This document shows, one piece after another, positions 24,561 to 38,400 of a stretch of DNA of 64,000 nucleotides. Within the stretch, counting starts at the first letter, position 1. Each line of letters opens with the position of its first letter. The position numbers were made by a program, and so were the translations under genes. Below the pieces are notes generated by a model, which saw only the letters and a program-made list of their open reading frames with translations, did not search any database and had not been told where the DNA came from. Location: positions 5,890,001 through 5,954,000 of the forward strand of contig NC_060110.1 in NCBI RefSeq assembly GCF_021155765.1, read 5' to 3'. The stretch is from Diprion similis. Taxonomy: Eukaryota > Arthropoda > Insecta > Hymenoptera > Diprionidae.

Positions 24561-24943
24561 ACTTACATTGTAGAAATTGTAACTCTGGTCTTTAACGACA
24601 TAAGCCTCGTATGTAGTCTACTTTGTACTCAAATACATTACTGATGATTTCTTTGAGTGATTAATACTAACAGCAATACATTCTGAAATTGAATTATGAG
24701 AATTAATCAAAGTAGACGTTTGTATCCGATAGCATATATTCCGGATTTTCTGTCATTGCTTATCTCCGAGAATTGGTAGAAAAATAGATTGTAATACTTG
24801 TTAAAAAAATACGATTGTTTCTCCCGTCATAATAATAATAATAATAACAAGTCTTAGCTTAATGTATATAAAAAATAGCCTGCAACCACATCAATATATT
24901 TAGTACCAACTACAATCTTCGATCTCCTTCAAAAAATTTTTTG

Positions 24944-26024
24944 CTACCAATGTGCATTGTGCATTTGTGCGGTTCGTTTAATGAAATCTCTGTGACTAGC
25001 GTACAATTCGATTTCCTTATTAACGTCAGTCCAGCAAACATTAGCAGCGTCATCTCCAGCGCTTAACTCCAGCTTGCCAGCAATGCTTCCATTTTCGTCG
25101 TGGAAGTTTAAAGCTACCGTTTCAATCCATGCATTGTCAGTATTTCTCGGGTCGTCAACATATCCTTTATACACTTCATCTCCTTTCTTGAAGAATTCTT
25201 CCACTGATTCTTTCAGTTCCTCAACCTGTGCCTCATCCTTCTCCAACGAGTTCATAGCCTCTTCCATGAATTCCCTTTTAAGTGTAGAAGTTACAACTTC
25301 CCCAGGATCCACCATCCCCCCTGGAAGAGCCCAGTCCCCAGAGTCTCTCCTCTGCACAGCAATAAACTGAAGGATCGGATTCTCTGTTACTCTGCTTATC
25401 TCAACTGCACCTGTTCCGTTCCTTTTCCAACGTGTAACTATTGGGTCTGCTGCGTGGTTCGGTCCCCAGCGGCCCAGCAGACCTCTGCCGATGATCCCTG
25501 TGCGGCCCACCGGATTCAGTGGAAATCCTTTATCACTGATTGTATACTCACCGGTGTGGCTTTTGCGGTTGACGTTGCCTGCGGGGATTGCCAGAAAGGA
25601 AGTCGTCGGGGCATTAAAATTAAAATAAATCGTATGTGTTGAAAGTTCTAAGCGTATTATCGCAATTTTTACCGTCCATGTCATTCCACTTTGGTGTGAA
25701 TTGAGCATCGCTAATGTCTGGATCTGCCCACGGTTGTCCCTGGATTGTGGGCGCTGAGTACGACGCAGGATTGTAATCGGGAAATTCTTTGGACCAGGGC
25801 ACTTTGTCCTCCGGTACTTCAAACCTGTTTACGCTTGAGCGCGGGTAGACACCCTGACGACAATTTTGGTGGATCATTTTTAATACCTTTTCACGCATCT
25901 GATCGCACGCCTCGAACCCTATGCGTTTATTCAGCTGACACTCGTCTGCCGATGACAACTGTGACACTAAACTGAATATAAGGTGGGCAAAGCAGATAAA
26001 CAGCCTCGAATTGTATGTGTACAT
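24944..26024 (-). CDS. ADP-ribose pyrophosphatase (NUDT9 family)
   Basis: Exons 26024..25673 (117 codons plus 1) and 25578..24944 (stop) give 328 aa; donor GACG|GTAAAA, acceptor CCCCGCAG|GC. The protein matches NUDT9 throughout: YPRSSVNRFEVPEDKVPW, WADPDISDAQFTPKWN, NPVGRTGIIGRGLLGRWGPN, HAADPI, KGYVDDPRNTDNAWIET and the terminal NAHW. The Nudix box is intact (G205-MVDPG-E211, then REF at 219-221 with E223-E224). NUDT9 hydrolyses ADP-ribose to AMP and ribose-5-phosphate and is the homologue of the TRPM2 channel C-terminal domain. The chosen start gives a hydrophobic leader (LFICFAHLIFSLVS, then SSA before DECQ) that looks secretory rather than a mitochondrial presequence. An alternative is that the first 60 residues are not coding and another 5' exon exists. 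Confidence 0.92.
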
Positions 26025-27444
26025 TATTATTTCTTTTTTTCATTCTCTCTCTCTCTCTCTCCGTCCTCTGTATCCATCTCTCTCGCTTTCTATAAGCACC
26101 GTTTTTCAAGTGGCCCCAGACGAGCCGATAGAGCTGTGAAATCATACAGGCAGAAGTCGTGCAGAAATACATTAGTTAGACACTGGCGTCAATGGTTAGT
26201 CAAGACTGCCGGCCATGCGTTATTTTTCGTAACAGTTTGCCGCACACGGGGGTAATTGCAGAATCCTGTATTATCAAGGTAGTTATTGACAACGCTGGTA
26301 AAAAAAGTTATTCATAACCAACAACTGTCGTGTGCAGAACGGATAGAACACATTATCGCTATTGTGAATGGAAACGTTTAGTCAAATATACGTGTATGTA
26401 TGCTTATATTATACTAATATAAATATATTAAATTTATATAGAGATAGTAGCATCGCACCATGGACGTAGTCCATGCATCCCACCCATAATCAAATATCCG
26501 ACTCTGTATTATCTTCGTAGAAGCGTTGAGTAATGTTAGCATACAGTATCGACCCTTTTACCGACTCGAGTTGCGCCTGCAGGGTAGGATGCAGAGGGCG
26601 TCATTTAACAATGAATTTATCTCGTCCATATTAGATTACGAAAAGCCCCATGAAAGCAGTCAGTCAACGGTTAGATGATCATTGATATATGGGTTCATAG
26701 CGTAGATGAAATTGTTGATTATTTCCTTTCTCTGCTTTTTTGGTGTCAGTGATTCGCGGTTTGCATGTTTTTTTAAATATTTAATTTTTACAAGCTTGTT
26801 TCTTGATCACTGTTCGATTCATTTTTCGCGCACACAATTTCTCACGTCTTCCCACCACGTCGGACATGTTGATTTCTGGGGGTAATGGCGGCCTAACGTG
26901 ATTGCGAGCGAAATAGCTTCGGTGGATTTCACGATAGAATTGTAAGAAGTAATATGAACAAAGTTTCACCGCGCTATTAAAGTTTCGGTTAAACTGTCTT
27001 CCGATAAGGTCGCGTATGTATGTAAATACGAATTACGCTATCGTTGCGAGAGGGCACTTTTGTTTGGCCAGGCTTCGACTCTAGAATAACGCGTTCTGTA
27101 ATCCTCAACATTCGTTATTGAACGACGAGCGTGACTTGTATTTGATTTACGGAACTCTGTGCCCGCGGCAGGGACGAGCTTCAGCCTTCGTCTTGTAGTT
27201 CTCGGTTTTTCTTAAACGACTCACAACATGACAACGTGTCTCAACTTCTAAGGACCCGGTTTTTGTTCATAACTGAATTGTATTTTCGCCGCGCAAAGTC
27301 CAGACAAAGACGCTCCATATGATAGGTTAGAATTACTAGGCGGGTCGTTATCTCTGTCTTTGTCTCTATCTTTACCTGGTCTCCGTTTCTATCCGTCTCT
27401 CGTACTCAATTCGTGTCCGGTTTCCAGCCTTTGGTGCGGTCCGA
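26025..27444. promoter_or_regulatory. Divergent intergenic region between NUDT9 and USP
   Basis: The 1.4-kb gap between two divergently transcribed genes should contain both promoters. It has a CT-rich microsatellite at about 26040-26060 and a TATAAATTATA-like AT block near 26415-26440. No coding frame with support was seen. Confidence 0.4.
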
Positions 27445-30400
27445 ATGGACACCCAGGTCGGCGACGCGGGAGCTGGAGGTATTTTGGCGATTCAATCGCC
27501 CAGAGTATCCGAAATCCCGGAGGCCCCAGAGCCAACGGGACTCAGTCCTCTTGCTTCTTCTCTCGACCATAATCTTACTCTACAAGAGGATTATCTACCA
27601 TCCGCCAGCAAGAACATGGGCATAGAAAACACGTGGTGAGTCACCCTCGGCTGCAACCGTATTACTTTTATCTTCTCAACTTCGTTTTAATATTTTCACA
27701 ATGGGTTTTTTTTAGGACGGAAGCTAATGGCATCACTAGTGATTGTGTCATTCCGATGCCACCGCCACCGGGACTGGAGGATTTTGTCGACGTTGGCGCT
27801 GACCCCATCGGGGATTCCATGATTGGCGTCGAGCATGGCCCTTTTCTTCCACCTGGTGGGCCAACGCTCAACAATCTCTTTACTGAGGCTGACGATGATC
27901 AGAATGACTCTGCAATTGGTAAGTGCCTTGGCGTAGAAGGATAAAAGCCTGATAATTTTTCTTTTGTATCGCATGAAAATATTGTTTAATTGCAAATCTC
28001 TGCCAATTCGAGTTTCTGGTTCACAAATTGTTTTGTTTTTTGGGATTCACAAGATTTCCTGGGCTCATTTTTAACAGTTTCACTCGCATAGCGTACAAAT
28101 TTCACCTTATTCACTTTTCACATTGACGGTATCAGGTTTTCCATTCCATTCTAGTGACTTTATTACTTGCTGACCTTTATACTCACTTTCATTTGCTTAT
28201 CAGAATTCTTTTTAACAATTTATTTCCTTTTTTTACACTTTCACTACTGTAAGACGTGGATTTTTAATTTAAGTTTTCAACTTTTTGAATTCTTGAATTA
28301 TTTAAAATGTTTTGTAAATGTAACTGTAAAATGATTTAGTAATGTAATGTATGAAAGATTTAATTAGACACCATTTTGTGTAAGTCAGTACTAACAAACT
28401 CATATAAAACCTTTTAATTTTGTTATGCAGAAGTAACAACGCCACCAGGCGTGTGTGGCCTTCGGAATCTGGGTAACACCTGTTTTATGGCTGCCGGACT
28501 GCAGTGTTTAACAGCTACTCCCCCAGTGCTGCGTCATTTCCTTGACTCAGAGTTGAGCTGTGATAAGTCTATGGTGCATCCACGATCGTTGATGGCTCAC
28601 TTTGGAGCGCTTTTGGGAAAGATGTGGTCCGGCAGGTACAGTGTCATCAGGCCAGCAGAATTTAAACAGACTCTTGGTACTTATCACCCGCAATTTAAGG
28701 ACTACAGACAGGTTAGTGATTATATTAGATTAGCTCAACCTTTCCAAAGTTTTTCTGGCTCGATTGAATAGTAAAAATTGAACTCATTGCAGCATGACTG
28801 TCAGGAGTTTCTAGCTCTCCTATTAGACTCTTTGCACGAGCAAATGAACACTGCGAAGTTGACAAAAAATCATCAAATATCTGCTACTGCTACTACTCCT
28901 GAATTAAATGGCTCAGATGAGCCTCTGCGAAATTTGGCTCCTCCCGACACGACTCTCACTACCTCTGTCAGTGATGCTAACTCCGTTGCTGCCGAACCTC
29001 GTGAAATATATGACAACCTCCCTTCTCCTGAGTGTCCAAACAGCCCGAATGTCACGATGGCTGGCTCACCAAGAGGTAAGGTATATCTACAAGTTGCATT
29101 ATATATACTTGTACAAATTGATTGGGCTTCTGATATGTTTCGTGATGCATGAAAAAATTGTCCATTTGAAAAACATCAACAAACATCCTTATACTGTGTT
29201 AATAATAACAATAACAATAATAGTTAATATTGTTTGAAGATTCAGATTCACCGATGGCTGAGACCGACAGTGCAGCAAATTCGCCCAGAGGATCATTATT
29301 AAATGATGATGAGGAGACATTGGATTCAGATGAAATACTAGAAACGAAGTCTAGTTTTATTCATAATAAAATGCAAGAGGATCCGGATACGGATACGGCA
29401 ATGACCGGAAATGATTTCCGACTAGACAAATTAGACAATGTATTGACGAGCAACAATGTCAGCTGCTATCATGGTTTATACGATATTTTGAAGGACGCTA
29501 AGACTAGCAATGCGAACTTCTTGGTCACAACACAAGAGAGCAACAACGAGATTCATTATGACTCGCAGAAGTTTCCTAAAGAAAACATCCGTAGAAATGC
29601 TTTGGAGAATTCAAATTTAACCGAGAATCATGACTTTGACAATAAAAGTGTCAGTATCAAACGAATAAAAGAAGTAAACGTCCAAGCTGGTAATCGCAGT
29701 ATTGACTGTCTATCTAGTGGATCTGATGCCGAGTGTGATAGTGGTCTTGAAAAGTGTAATGTCAAGAGAATGAGGCTAGATGATCAGGAGAAGAATCATC
29801 GGAAAGATGGACTAGGGGGTAGCGAGTCACAGTGTTCTAGAGTGCTACTTAACTGTGAGAATGGAGCGATTGCTACTCAAGGAGAGACAGAGGCTGAGGC
29901 CGATAGACACTGGGCAAAACATCTAAGAGAGAATAGAAGTGTGATTGTAGATACGTTCCAAGGGCAATTTAAGAGCACGGTAAGTTTTATAAAAAAAGTA
30001 GGGACTCGTAAGATATTGAACGTTTCTAAATTTCACTCATTTTCTCAGCCAATATTCGGTATTGAATCGTAACAGTACATTTGCAACTTATACAAATAGG
30101 AAGTGTGATTTGCGAACGTTTATTCATATCTAAAATAGAATCATATTCTTATTCCTATTATGAATTTTTTTAAATCAAATTCAATGATACAGGTCGTTTG
30201 TGCAGTCTGCAAACACATCTCTGTCACCTATGAGCCCTTCATGTACCTTTCGGTGCCTCTTCCTCGAGCCATGGAGAGGCAGCTGGCTGTGACGTACATC
30301 CCAGCTATCGGAGGTGCGCCCACACGATGTGTTGTTTCACTGAACAAGCAGTCGAGAATCGGCAAACTGAAAGAAGAATTGCTGCGGACCCTGGGAAAGA

Positions 30401-33400
30401 CGGATGTTGCCACTACTAATGTTGCATTAGCAGAGGTCTTAGAAAATCACATAGCTAGGATATTGGTAAAAGCCTATTTTGTTAATTGCTTTAATTTGTG
30501 TAATCTGTAAATCATATTTTGTATTTGTCTTGTGTTTTTTTCTCAACACTTGGTCGTACACGCTTTTATTCAATGTGCAAAACATGCAATGTTCATTTCC
30601 AACTACTGTCCTTTTTTTTTTTTTTTTTTTTTTTTTTAACCTACATTTAGGTTCGAATTATTTTTTTCAAAGCCTATTTGAGGAGGGTCAAGAAGGTGAT
30701 TCATTATGTAGCTTTAGTATTCGCCGATACTGCCCTCCAAAAGAAACTTGAACCGCAGTAGAACACCTCTGCTGCTTAAAGTATCAGTAGCAGAGCTACA
30801 TACCGCTGTACAAATTTTTTAATTGCAATTTGTAGTTAACTTGACCTTCATAATATCAACAATGTAATCCCAAAAATTATATATTATTTTCAGGATGACA
30901 ACTCTCTATTAAAATACGTAAATGACACTAACCGGTCGATATATGCGTTCGAATTATCTGATCCTCCGAGCGCATATACATCAGTGTCTGATGGTGGTGG
31001 AGATTGCGTGACCGAAACCGAACCGTGTCACGCAGGAAATGGTGTAAGTGAAGAAATCGGGCCGTGTACAATATGCTTGGAAGAACTTGATGGGGATCTA
31101 AAGAAGCATGGTGGAAGTGGCTGTAATTTTATCATGTGTGATCTCTGCATCGAGGTGAGCCTACTTGAAAAATTTTTGATTACCCATATTTCCTTGTGCC
31201 TTGCCGAATACCTAACCCGTTTACACACATGACAGTCGTTTTTTGTTACCATGAATATGTTTTTATCTTGAGCTGTTCCTGTAGATACTTTGATGAGTCA
31301 ATCAATTTTATTTGCACCGTTTTTTTTTTTTTTTTTTTTTTTGTCATTTCTCCATAACTTGTGGAAAAAAAATACATTGAAATGTCACGATGCCCAATGA
31401 TGAGACGAGGCAGCGTCAATCTAGCAGCAGAGGCTCACAAGCAAGGTACATTTTTATTACCACACACTAGCCTCGGGAAGGTCTGAGATAAGGTCGCTAT
31501 ATGCTCTAGCAGGGTAACGCTATAATAGCGTGCGCGGGAACCAGAAATAGCTTGATTTTGTCATTGCCAGGGATGCAGGAACATGAGGTATGCAGCCTGT
31601 GGAGGCGACTTCAATCAAGTTGGAATCCCGTGTGACCAGCTGTTTTAGTACAATCTGCAAGCTGCGATGTTTTTCTCGCAGAACTCAATTCAGACTAGTC
31701 TGATGTTGTCTTATTACTGAGGGCTTTCAGTTAATTATTCGTCCTAATTCTGAATCAATTCTGGTTAGCCGAGGAACTATATACATATTATGATTCTTTT
31801 CTTTTCGGTTTTACAAGGTTAAAAAGTTTTTATTCACTCTTAAAATCGGCAGTTTTACTGCTGTTTTCACTGTTCCAAAATAGACTATCAACATAATGCG
31901 ATTAGATTACTAAAAATTTGAGTCAGTATTCCCTAGATTTTTCTGGCCTTTCCTTTCCTCTCCTCGATTTCAACCACTCCGTTTATTAATAGTAGCGTTG
32001 TTTGGCGAATAGCTTTACCAATTTGTTTTCGTCCCGGTACGTATGATTTGTAATGGAAAATTTCCAGTTGCTTGTTGCAACAAGAGAGTTAGAGTTTATT
32101 TGCGGCGTCACGCCTCCGTACTTGGATCCCCCGCATCATCCATGGTCCGACATATGTGGGATAAAGCTAAAGTGAGAGAGTTGAGAGACGAGTGCGTATT
32201 GCCCAACAGAACTACTTCAAGAACCAAACGGATCCTCAAATCTGCCCAGTTTGTGCAACGTTCGTGACGGCCTCCTCTTTTACTAAGATTGATCAAACTG
32301 GTCGCCCGAGGCCGGCTATTCGTAACCTTAACGTTCCACTGGTCCTAAGGCGCGACAGTAACAAGGGAACCAACAATCGGAAAGGCACCAAGCTCTACGG
32401 TTATCCACACTTAGTTAAATTACCTTCCAGGGTTAATGCTAAGGATTTGTACGACGTTGTCAAGAAGATTGTGCCGCAAGAGGCACCCTACAGCGTACAT
32501 TTTGTTGACGGACAGGTGAGTCCATCTTCTGAAAGCACGTTAGCGCAATAACAACTAAATCTCTTTTAATAATTATCAGATGTTCCTGAAGAATGTAAAT
32601 TAAATTCCAGTCATATGTTTTCAGGGTCACCATTGTTCCCGTTGCATGTACAATGCGCATTGTACGGGCTGTCGAGTGCCGGATTCGGGAATGGTAGCGT
32701 TGCAAAATGGGGATACACTTGCGGTACGATACACAGATACAGTGCCCAACATCATACAACCTGTCGATCACATCAGTGTCAGTAAACAGAGACCTCATCG
32801 TCCTCTGTCCTTGTACGACTGCCTGCAAGCTTTTAGTCAAAGGTATTATTCAGTGAATCCGTTTAAATTTCTTCTGTATGTCAATGATTACTGTATAATA
32901 GCTTATAGCATGTTTCCTATTATTTTTTATTTCCAGTGAGACATTGGATGAGCACAATCCTTGGTTCTGTCCGAAATGTGAGCACAATCAGTGTGCCACA
33001 AAGACATTAACCGTCCACCGATACCCAAAGTTCCTGATAGTGTACCTGAAACGGTGGGTTTTAAAGCAACCTGAGGTACATAATTCTTGCATCAGATTTA
33101 TGTAATGTTTTATTTTCCCAATTTTTCATCACAGCTTCGTGTTCTATGAATGTGTCAGCATGAAGCTTGATGATAAGGTCACCTTCCCTCTAGTTGGTCT
33201 TGGCATCGGAAGGCACCTCTATGATCTCTATGCCTGCGTCTGTCACTTTGGAGGTGCGTGTTGCAAAGCAAAATTTTTTTTAACAAAAATTTATTCCTTG
33301 TTTTTTTTGACATTTTTTGTAATTATGAATAATTTTAAATTATAGATAAATTTCGTATTTTTCTTGAGAAATATCAAACTAATTACATTTACGCTCACGT

Positions 33401-33583
33401 CTTTTCACAGGCGTATCAGCTGGACATTACACGGCGTATGCTCGCAACCCTAGAACGGACACGTGGCATTATTACAACGACGAAGTAACGACGCGACAGA
33501 AGCCACAGGAGGAAGATTTCAGCAACGCCTATATATTGTTTTACAGTCGTCAAGGTACGAACGCTAAACCTTGTAACATTTAA
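27445..33583 (+). CDS. Ubiquitin carboxyl-terminal hydrolase, USP4/11/15/32 type, with RING-like insert
   Basis: Twelve exons with consistent phases: 27445..27635, 27716..27918, 28431..28711, 28793..29075, 29240..29979, 30193..30465, 30894..31154, 32210..32515, 32625..32842, 32937..33053, 33135..33253, 33411..33583; 1,054 aa. Catalytic Cys149 is in GLRNLGNTCFM; His1003 in GVSAGHYTAYA; WHYYND follows. HDCQEFLALLLDSLHEQMN, RSVIVDTFQGQFKS and CPKCEHNQCATKTLTV are typical of the USP4/11/15/32 clade, as is the zinc pattern C850-x2-C-x5-C-x2-C862. A roughly 250-residue acidic linker (exon 5) splits the catalytic domain. Residues 715-759 form a RING-like cluster (see findings). No DUSP or UBL domain precedes the catalytic core, unlike USP15. 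It removes ubiquitin from substrates; the substrate is unknown. It may correspond to Drosophila CG30421 (Usp15-31), from memory. Confidence 0.9.
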
Positions 33584-35479
33584 CCACAGAGACGATAATT
33601 CGCGGTTTTCTTCAGTCCACTTATAACGCCGCGGTGAGATGTAAGCGATTTCTTCTTCTATTCAACGGCACGGCGGTACATGTGTTTTTCAAGTAAACAT
33701 ATTTTAAGATCATCGTCGAAGTGTTGTTAGGTGTCGTACCAGCTGTAGTATTACCCAACGAATATATTATAATAGAAATATCGTTGATTTATCATGATGA
33801 CGGCATTATTTCAGTATCGCTAGGTACGTTTATATTGTAGTTCAATTGATATTTCGCCTTCAAACTTCAGCACATGAAAGACAGAGAGAAAACAAATTAT
33901 GCTATAAATTATAATGGATCACTGTTTTGTCACGAAATCGTTCTAATACCTGTTATCCTTGAAAATAATAAACGAAACCGAAATAATCAAGGGGCGAGTG
34001 ATCTTGATGGCAAAAACTACGTAACCACGGTGTAAGATGCATTTTGTTTTGTTGCTTTCGAAATTGGATCTACAATAGTGGTGGTGGATTAAGAATAGGA
34101 CGAGGAAGAAAAACGTATTCTGCGTGGAAATAAACACCAGTTTCGATACCGTGGCATAAAAGACACACGAACGTAATTCTCATGAAGTATGTGAAATTAT
34201 ATTATAAATACTATATTAAATTTGTATTATAATTGAATATATAGACGCTTTATTCGATTAAACCTCGGATTAAACTTAGATAAACGTAATTTATTAGGAA
34301 AATTTCTGTAAAGTTCGATTGCCTATTCGAGAAGCGTATATGATCGGGACTTGATAAAAACCGTCACAACCAGCTTTCACAGTAAAGTGCACTGAAATAA
34401 AGTAGGGGAGGGGTGCAATGAATAAATAAATAAATAACTCATTTTTGTTAAACCTACGGTTGAATCTTGTTATAAGAATTTAAAACTGGAATAAATCATC
34501 CAAGACAATGTAAAATAAATATTTACAGAACATCCGTAAATTGTATTATTATAATAAATGCATAGCAAGATTTCATTATACCAAAACACTGTAGAAAAAC
34601 TAAGGAAAAAAAGAGTTTTGCCTCAGCAATACCTGTATTATCGTGTATTCGGTATAACTATTCAAACATATACCGAACAAGTGGGAAAGTGAAAATGGGA
34701 GAGTTAAATAATCGAGGTGTAAGTATTGTTTCATAAATAGTTGTATTTTTTTTTTTTTTTTTTAAATTTTTTTGTTTTCTGGATTACAAACTCTTCTTTT
34801 CAGTTTATATTATTCCGATACAAAATAACATTTTTTTTTCGCAATTTTCTTTTTCTTTTTTTTTTTGTATTTATCGTCAAACTTCGAGATTAGTCTCATC
34901 TAATCACTATATATTTTTTAAATTACACGCGCCGCGAACAGGCGATTACTCCATAAAAATGCTATATTCAAACATTTCAATAATATGTGTATATATATAT
35001 AATAATAATCTATTACTTTATCACTAGTTATTGTGTACGGTGTGTATCTTACCAATTAGTATATGAAAATGATATCTAATCATATATTGAATTTTTAAAG
35101 TGCTCGCGTGTGTCGTGGTGGTACGGTGATTAAAATGTGTTGATTTTGTGGAAAAGGATGGTAAAATAGCGGGGGAGGGGGGAGAGGGGGGGGGGGGTGG
35201 TGGTTGAAACGTACAATTATCCTTCACTATATTTATCATAATTAATAATACCGTTTTAAAAGAAATTTTTTGTTTCAGGTAAGGAATCACATTCCTTACT
35301 TCTTCCACGTTACACTCTCTCATAATATTTACTAACTAAACGAAGATGCGTAACACACAAAGGTGAAATTGAGTCGGTACGGCAAGTATCATCACCTTCA
35401 CCGTTGACGATATTTTCCCTTCTAAAACTGAGTTCAGATGACAGGAGCGAGAGGGATGCGGATCAGCCTCTGTCGATCT
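33584..35479. other. Convergent 3' intergenic region
   Basis: AT-rich gap between the USP (+) and follistatin-like (-) genes. Candidate plus-strand AATAAA signals lie near 33966 and 34395. Poly-T runs occur at 34746-34763 and 34858-34866, with a 12-G tract at 35186-35197. No supported coding frame. Confidence 0.5.
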
Positions 35480-38400
35480 TTAGTGATTCGGAACCGTCAG
35501 CCAAACCACAGCACTCGGACGTACCAGCCCGCCGATCTCACAGTTTACTGTCCGCGTCTCTCCGTTTATTACGAATAAAGCTTCGCTCGAAGGGCTCACC
35601 ATGTATCGACCAAATACTCCGCTATCCACGATCGGCCTGTTCGGATTTCCCCATTTTGCAAGGTTTGTCGGCATTGCTTTACCTACGCCTGTGATCATCT
35701 CAACTTTGCCTGTGGATTTATGATCATTTTTAGTCACGCACGGCGATGGTGCCTTCGTGAAATTGAGAGTTTAACGGTGTGAGGTATAAGTTCGTTGGAA
35801 TTTTGGCACGTTGATTGAGTCGAAATAATATAAAATTAGCTATTTAAAACAACTTGTTTCTAGTGGATTTTTAATAGTTGAAACAATTTGAACACTGTAA
35901 TTGCCATTCGCGGATCGCTATAAATTGGTAGGTATAGAACTTTCCCTGCACCGTCAATTCCCTGCAATTTCGCATCATCAGCAAGAGTTGATGAAACACT
36001 GGGTTGCATACCTGTGGCTAAATTCAAAAACAGAATGTCCTCTTTATCCGTTGATGAAGCGTAGAGATCGCATCCGTGGGTCGTTTGCGATGGATAAAAA
36101 GTGATGTCGCTTATATTGAGAGATGTCTTGACGTCGAATGAAAATTTCAAACCGCTCGCTGAAATTTAAGGAGAATTATATCTGCTGTAGAATTCTCATA
36201 TCGAATGTAAAGGTAATTATTGAAGGGCCATTCGCTTGGAAGTCAAATGATTATTAACATCGGTTTCGCGTGGATTCTATTGATCTTTACCTTATTGTCA
36301 GATTTTTTTGTCGATTTCCGGTATACTAAGTGATTTTCATCGATTTGCAATATTAACCCGATTTCCGATGAGTTTTTAGCGTTTTAGGCTTTTCTGATTT
36401 CGATAAAAGCACAAAAAATCGCTGGACATCAAGGACATCGCATAATAGGATCGGAATCAACAGGAAACATCCAGCATCGAGGGCGATGAATTGAAACTTC
36501 TTGGCGTTTACGGAAAAACTTGAAACAATTTTCGTGATTTCTTCGGTGCTATCGTGTCATTTTAAATGTTTTGCAATGATTTCGAATCATTTCAGTAAAC
36601 TCGATCGATTTCCCGTGATTCCAAAGAACATTCAAGTTAATTGAGTTCCGTTGATTTTCAACTGTTAAATTTCAGACTTCCTCGAATGAATGGCTCTTCG
36701 ACAATGATAAACTAATGCAAAGATACCCACGTAATATTTCCTGCACTACGAGGATAACACCGCTCTCTTGTCTATCGAGGGTGACTAGATGACGAGAGTC
36801 CGGGGAAATCAGAGGCCTTCCAACGAGGCCAGGCTTGTGCGCGAGCACAGCGTCCGTAACATAATCGAGAAGAAGCTGCCCCGTCGCTCTCCCGGTAACT
36901 GGCTCTTCGCATTGAAGAATAACAAATCCGTCTACGAAGAAGACAAATGGTTCGTTTGGAACATATTGGACTTGTTGAGACGGGATAAAACAATAAATAT
37001 TAAACTGCCAATTTTTCAGCAGATTTTACTCACATAGAGCGGGAAATTGAATGTTCGTCGGGACGCAGCTGTACGGCGCCAAATCCACGCTCCTTGTGTA
37101 TCGCATATTCGCCAGATCCAGCTTGTACATTCCTCGTTGATTCGTGTGGGTCACATATCCATATTTGTAAGTATGACCGATTTCCTGTTATTTGGTGAAG
37201 GGAAATAATCTTTAATACATTTTAATCATTGTTTCTTGATTTCAAAATTTTCCATGCAATTTATTACTGACATCTTTACGATTCGTACCTGGTGCCCCGG
37301 TATATAGAGTCCCTTGACTAGGTCGAATTGACCGTCGATTGGTTCTGGATGAACTGTCCGGTGTTTTCGCTTCTGAGCCGCGTCCCGGATCACCTGAACG
37401 GTTTTAATCCCGGTGTCCCGCATGCTCCTCCAATTCAGTAGCCAGACCTGATCGAGCGTTGGAACGTAGTGAAGCTCGACGGGGTATTTATCTGTTGCAA
37501 CGACCTGCAGGAGATCCACATAGGTAAACGCTGATACAAGGTCCATTCTCTCGCCATGGTGATCAATGACCAAACAGGTCACGAAATCAACCCAATTCAT
37601 ATTTATTTGATACTAGCAGTCCGCCGCGGTTCTACACGCGAATATGCTCAAATGCTTATTGTGGCAAAACTATTAGACACAGCCATGTGCTCTCGCGGAC
37701 TTTTTTGTAGAGCTCATGAAGACCTTGAAAGCTCTTGAATATAACTTTCCTCTATCTGTAAGAGTTAGTCAGTGTTCCTACAAGTGTGTAATCCTGTTCG
37801 AACTCAACTCACAAAATATCAGGATGTGCAGGTATTCAGAGAAAAAACAAAAATCAAAATCAGTTCAGTAGTTTTGGAATTATAATCAAACGTACGGATA
37901 GACAGATAGAGAGAGTTGAATTTTCATATAGAGATTCCGAGTTATGGTTTGGGATTTGAAAATAGGCTGAAGACGCAAGCGCAGTCATTGAAAACTTACG
38001 TCGACCACCACCATCTGGATCTTACTGATCACCAAGATGCGGTCCTTCTCTGGCTGAGTTACGTACACGTACCGATTTGCCACGTTAATCGCTCTTCCCC
38101 AGGAACAACTTACGCTCTTTTCACCGCAAACGTACTCCTATTTCGAAAGAAGAGAAGAGGAGAAAATCGATTATTATTCATAATAAGGGTCCCAATTCTT
38201 TCTTCTCGGTACGTGAAGGGAAAAGTCTACGGTATTAGGTGTTCGTGTCTCTACCTGGGTTCCAGGAATAATGTCCGAAGACCTGATTTGATGATACAGT
38301 CGGCAGGCGGATGGCTCGTAAATCGATATACCCCATTCGTGGAAGGAGAAAAACCTCCGCTCCTCACTTGCAGCAGCTGCATCCCAAAATAAATAAAATT

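Noticed and set aside
32043-32209. In-frame coding-like stretch before USP exon 8
   Set aside because: Using it requires a frameshift near 32195. Starting the exon at 32210 (TTGCCCAACAG acceptor) joins in phase and restores the C-x2-C ligands, so the upstream stretch is intron.
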